6,722 nucleotides of DNA from Oscillospiraceae bacterium (GTDB taxonomy: Bacteria > Bacillota > Clostridia > Oscillospirales > Ruminococcaceae): assembly GCA_017394475.1 (NCBI GenBank), contig JAFPYQ010000345.1:1-6722 (forward strand), given 5' to 3'. Within the stretch, counting starts at the first letter, position 1; each line of letters starts with the position of its first letter. The notes beneath the pieces are model-generated. The model was given only the letters and a program-made list of their open reading frames with translations, did no database searches and was not told the origin of the DNA. Made by a program: the position numbers and the translations under genes. Positions 5,213 to 6,722 of this stretch are shown piece after piece.

Positions 5213-6409
5213 ATGCAGTTATTTCTTGAAACTATAGCCGACCTTATCGCAGAATCCGGTCTGGCTCATCTGAGGATAGAGAACATTGCTATGATAGTCA
5301 TAGCGTTCGTGTTCATGTTCCTTGCGATAAAGAAGGGGTTCGAACCGTTACTGCTCCTGCCGATCGCATTCGGTATGCTGCTCACGAACCTTCCCATGAC
5401 AGGTATGTACCACGCAGAGCTGTGGAACCTTGACAGCGGGCATGAGCTGGATTTCGGCCGTGTGCTCCATGAAGGCGGTCTGCTGGATATACTATATATG
5501 GGCGTAAAGCTGCAGATCTATCCCTCGCTCATATTCCTGGGCATCGGCTGTATGACAGACTTTGCCCCCCTCATAGCAAACCCCAAGTCCTTTATACTGG
5601 GCGCTGCTGCTCAGGCAGGTATATTCCTAACATTCATAGGTGCCGCCCTCCTGGGCTTCAATGCCAATGAGGCAGGCTCCATCGCCATCATCGGCGGTGC
5701 TGATGGTCCTACATCCATCTATGTTTCCAGTAAGCTCCTGGCAGGAGGCGGATATTCCGTTGAAGTAGGTACCATAGCGCTTGCAGCCTACACCTACATG
5801 GCACTCGTTCCCCTTATCTAGCCGCCTATCATGCGTCTCCTCACAACCAAGAAAGAGCGCATGGTGCGCATGGAAACACTGAGAACAGTTTCAAAGACCG
5901 AAAAGATAATCTTCCCCATTGCCGTTACTGTAATAATAGCTCTTCTCGTTCCCTCTGCAGCACCCCTCGTTGGTATGCTGATGCTCGGAAACCTTTTCAG
6001 GGAGAGCGGAGTCGTTGAAAGGCTCACAAAGACCGCACAGAACGAGCTTATGAATATCATCACCATATTCCTCGGTATTTCGGTAGGTGCTACCACTGTT
6101 GCGGAAAAGATAATCTCCTTCGCGTTCCTCAAGGTAATACTCCTTGGTGCGGCTGCATTCGCAGTGGGTACCGCTTCGGGACTCCTGTTCGGCAAGATCA
6201 TGTACTGGGTAACAGGCGGAAAGGTAAATCCCCTCATCGGTTCCGCAGGTGTTTCCGCAGTTCCCATGGCTGCAAGGCAGTCACAGAAGGTGGGCGCTGA
6301 AGCAGATCCTACGAACTTCCTGCTGATGCATGCTATGGGTCCGAACGTTGCAGGCGTTATCGGTTCAGCGGTGGCTGCAGGCGTTCTCCTCAGTATCATC
6401 CCCTATTGA
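5213..6409 (+). pseudogene. oadB: Na+-translocating decarboxylase beta subunit, interrupted by an in-frame amber codon
   Basis: OadB/MmdB/GcdB proteins are the integral membrane subunits that couple carboxybiotin decarboxylation to Na+ export. Both halves of this 398-codon gene are clear homologues in one frame: MTDFAPLIANP with the conserved Asp116, then GGADGPTS (161-168), and after the stop [19 protein letters not shown] (ending Arg355) and the closing [19 protein letters not shown]. Many hydrophobic helices are spread along it. Codon 203 (5819-5821) is TAG between ALVPLI and PPIMR, where the family has Gln, so one C-to-T change explains it. No frameshift or other lesion is seen. It could be a recent nonsense mutation, a sequence error, suppressed readthrough, or two polypeptides with restart at ATG 5831 (no Shine-Dalgarno there). 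The start at 5213 has AGGGGAGG upstream. The exact substrate class is unresolved. Confidence 0.9.
5819..5821 (+). other. In-frame TAG codon inside oadB
   Basis: TAG replaces an expected CAG (Gln) at codon 203. The next codon is CCG, so a C follows the stop. A six-base complement CATGCG (5830-5835) with CGCATG (5858-5863 or 5867-5872) could form a weak hairpin eight bases downstream. TAG ends two other genes in this window, so a wholesale reassignment of TAG is unlikely. Confidence 0.95.
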
Positions 6410-6415
6410 TATGAT

Positions 6416-6441
6416 TTCCCCCGCCGTTTACAGCGGGGGAA
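6416..6441 (+). terminator. GC-rich hairpin after oadB (possible weak terminator)
   Basis: TTCCCCCGC (6416-6424) pairs perfectly with GCGGGGGAA (6433-6441) around an eight-base loop. Only an A-rich TAATAAAAT follows, with no T-run on either strand, so factor-independent termination would be inefficient. The 3' arm holds the only purine-rich GGGGGA upstream of the next gene. It may act as a partial terminator, an mRNA-processing or stability element. Confidence 0.5.
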
Positions 6442-6456
6442 TAATAAAATACGACT

Positions 6457-6722
6457 ATGTTAGAAAAACCTTATATCTCGACATTTTTCAAGAGCCTGTT
6501 TTTCCTGATAGCGTGCCTGCTCATAAGGGTCATCTCCTACAAGCTGCTGCCCGATCAGATACAGGCTGCCGTGCCCGCAGGACTGGCGATACTCCTCACC
6601 TATGTGTTCCTCAAATCCGTAGAGCGTGAAGACAGGGAATTCTTTTCCCCGACCTACGGCAATGAAGGCATGGCGTGCGGCCTGCTCCTTGCCATAGTCA
6701 CCGTGGGAGCACCCGTGGGCAT
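6457..6722 (+). CDS. Multi-pass membrane protein, N-terminal fragment, unidentified
   Basis: The reading frame is open from the ATG at 6457 to the right edge, 88 codons plus two bases, beginning MLEKPYISTFFKSLFFL. A stop lies just upstream (6445-6447), so this is the first available ATG. Hydrophobic segments at about residues 9-26, 38-52 and 70-87 suggest a multi-pass inner membrane protein. The layout of short helices with charged loops would be compatible with CPBP/CAAX-type intramembrane proteases, but the diagnostic Glu-Glu and His motifs would lie beyond the window, so this is a guess. No clear ribosome binding site sits at normal distance; GGGGGA is 16 bases away within a hairpin. It starts 47 bases after oadB on the same strand and could be in its operon. 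Confidence 0.6.
   Translation, partial: MLEKPYISTFFKSLFFLIACLLIRVISYKLLPDQIQAAVPAGLAILLTYVFLKSVEREDREFFSPTYGNEGMACGLLLAIVTVGAPVG

Noticed and set aside
5819..5821. Genome-wide reassignment of TAG to Gln, or pyrrolysine coding
   Set aside because: Two other genes here end at TAG, and one of them has no backup stop close behind. Nothing in the window points to a pyrrolysine system, and the family residue is Gln.
1..6722. CRISPR array, tRNA, rRNA or insertion sequence
   Set aside because: I saw no regularly spaced repeats, no tRNA cloverleaf or rRNA sequence, and no transposase reading frame.

Overview
The window looks like chromosomal DNA of a low-GC Gram-positive anaerobe. A Ruminococcus-like Oscillospiraceae/Clostridia member fits best, as an inference from the gene set. 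The evidence is the purine-rich Shine-Dalgarno sequences, TATAAT promoters (often extended -10), frequent ATA and AGG codons, AT-rich spacers around GC-richer genes, a [FeFe]-hydrogenase-like protein and a Na+-pumping decarboxylase.

Layout. (1) 1-29, minus: the first codons of rpmH (ribosomal protein L34), with a strong promoter, running off the left edge. (2) 30-606: a 577-bp divergent spacer holding the rpmH promoter, a GC-rich island at about 217-302, the murA promoter and a long, apparently structured murA leader. (3) 607-1896, plus: murA, first committed step of peptidoglycan synthesis, starting at TTG and followed by a clear terminator. (4) 1959-2054: an unusual nested inverted repeat between convergent genes. 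(5) 2055-2582, minus: an isochorismatase-like cysteine hydrolase. (6) 2639-4288, minus, probably the same transcript: a [FeFe]-hydrogenase-like protein with two ferredoxin clusters, an H-cluster domain with altered catalytic residues, a Pro/Ala linker and a coiled-coil tail that suggests redox or H2 sensing. (7) 4289-4789: a 501-bp divergent control region with one minus-strand and two plus-strand promoters, one overlapped by a perfect inverted repeat. (8) 4790-5197, plus, oadG and 5213-6409, plus, oadB: membrane subunits of a Na+-translocating decarboxylase. oadB is broken by one in-frame TAG at 5819 where the family has Gln, with intact coding on both sides. (9) 6416-6441: a GC-rich hairpin, then 6457-6722, plus: the start of an unidentified membrane protein running off the right edge.

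How the genes fit. murA and rpmH are housekeeping genes unrelated to the rest. The right half pairs a hydrogenase-like redox protein with a Na+ decarboxylase membrane module across a shared control region, which would suit an anaerobe balancing electron disposal and sodium energetics; that link is inference. The alpha (carboxyltransferase) and biotin-carrier subunits are absent from the window. The strongest anomalies are the amber codon in oadB, the non-canonical H-cluster domain fused to a sensor-like tail, and the folded murA leader.
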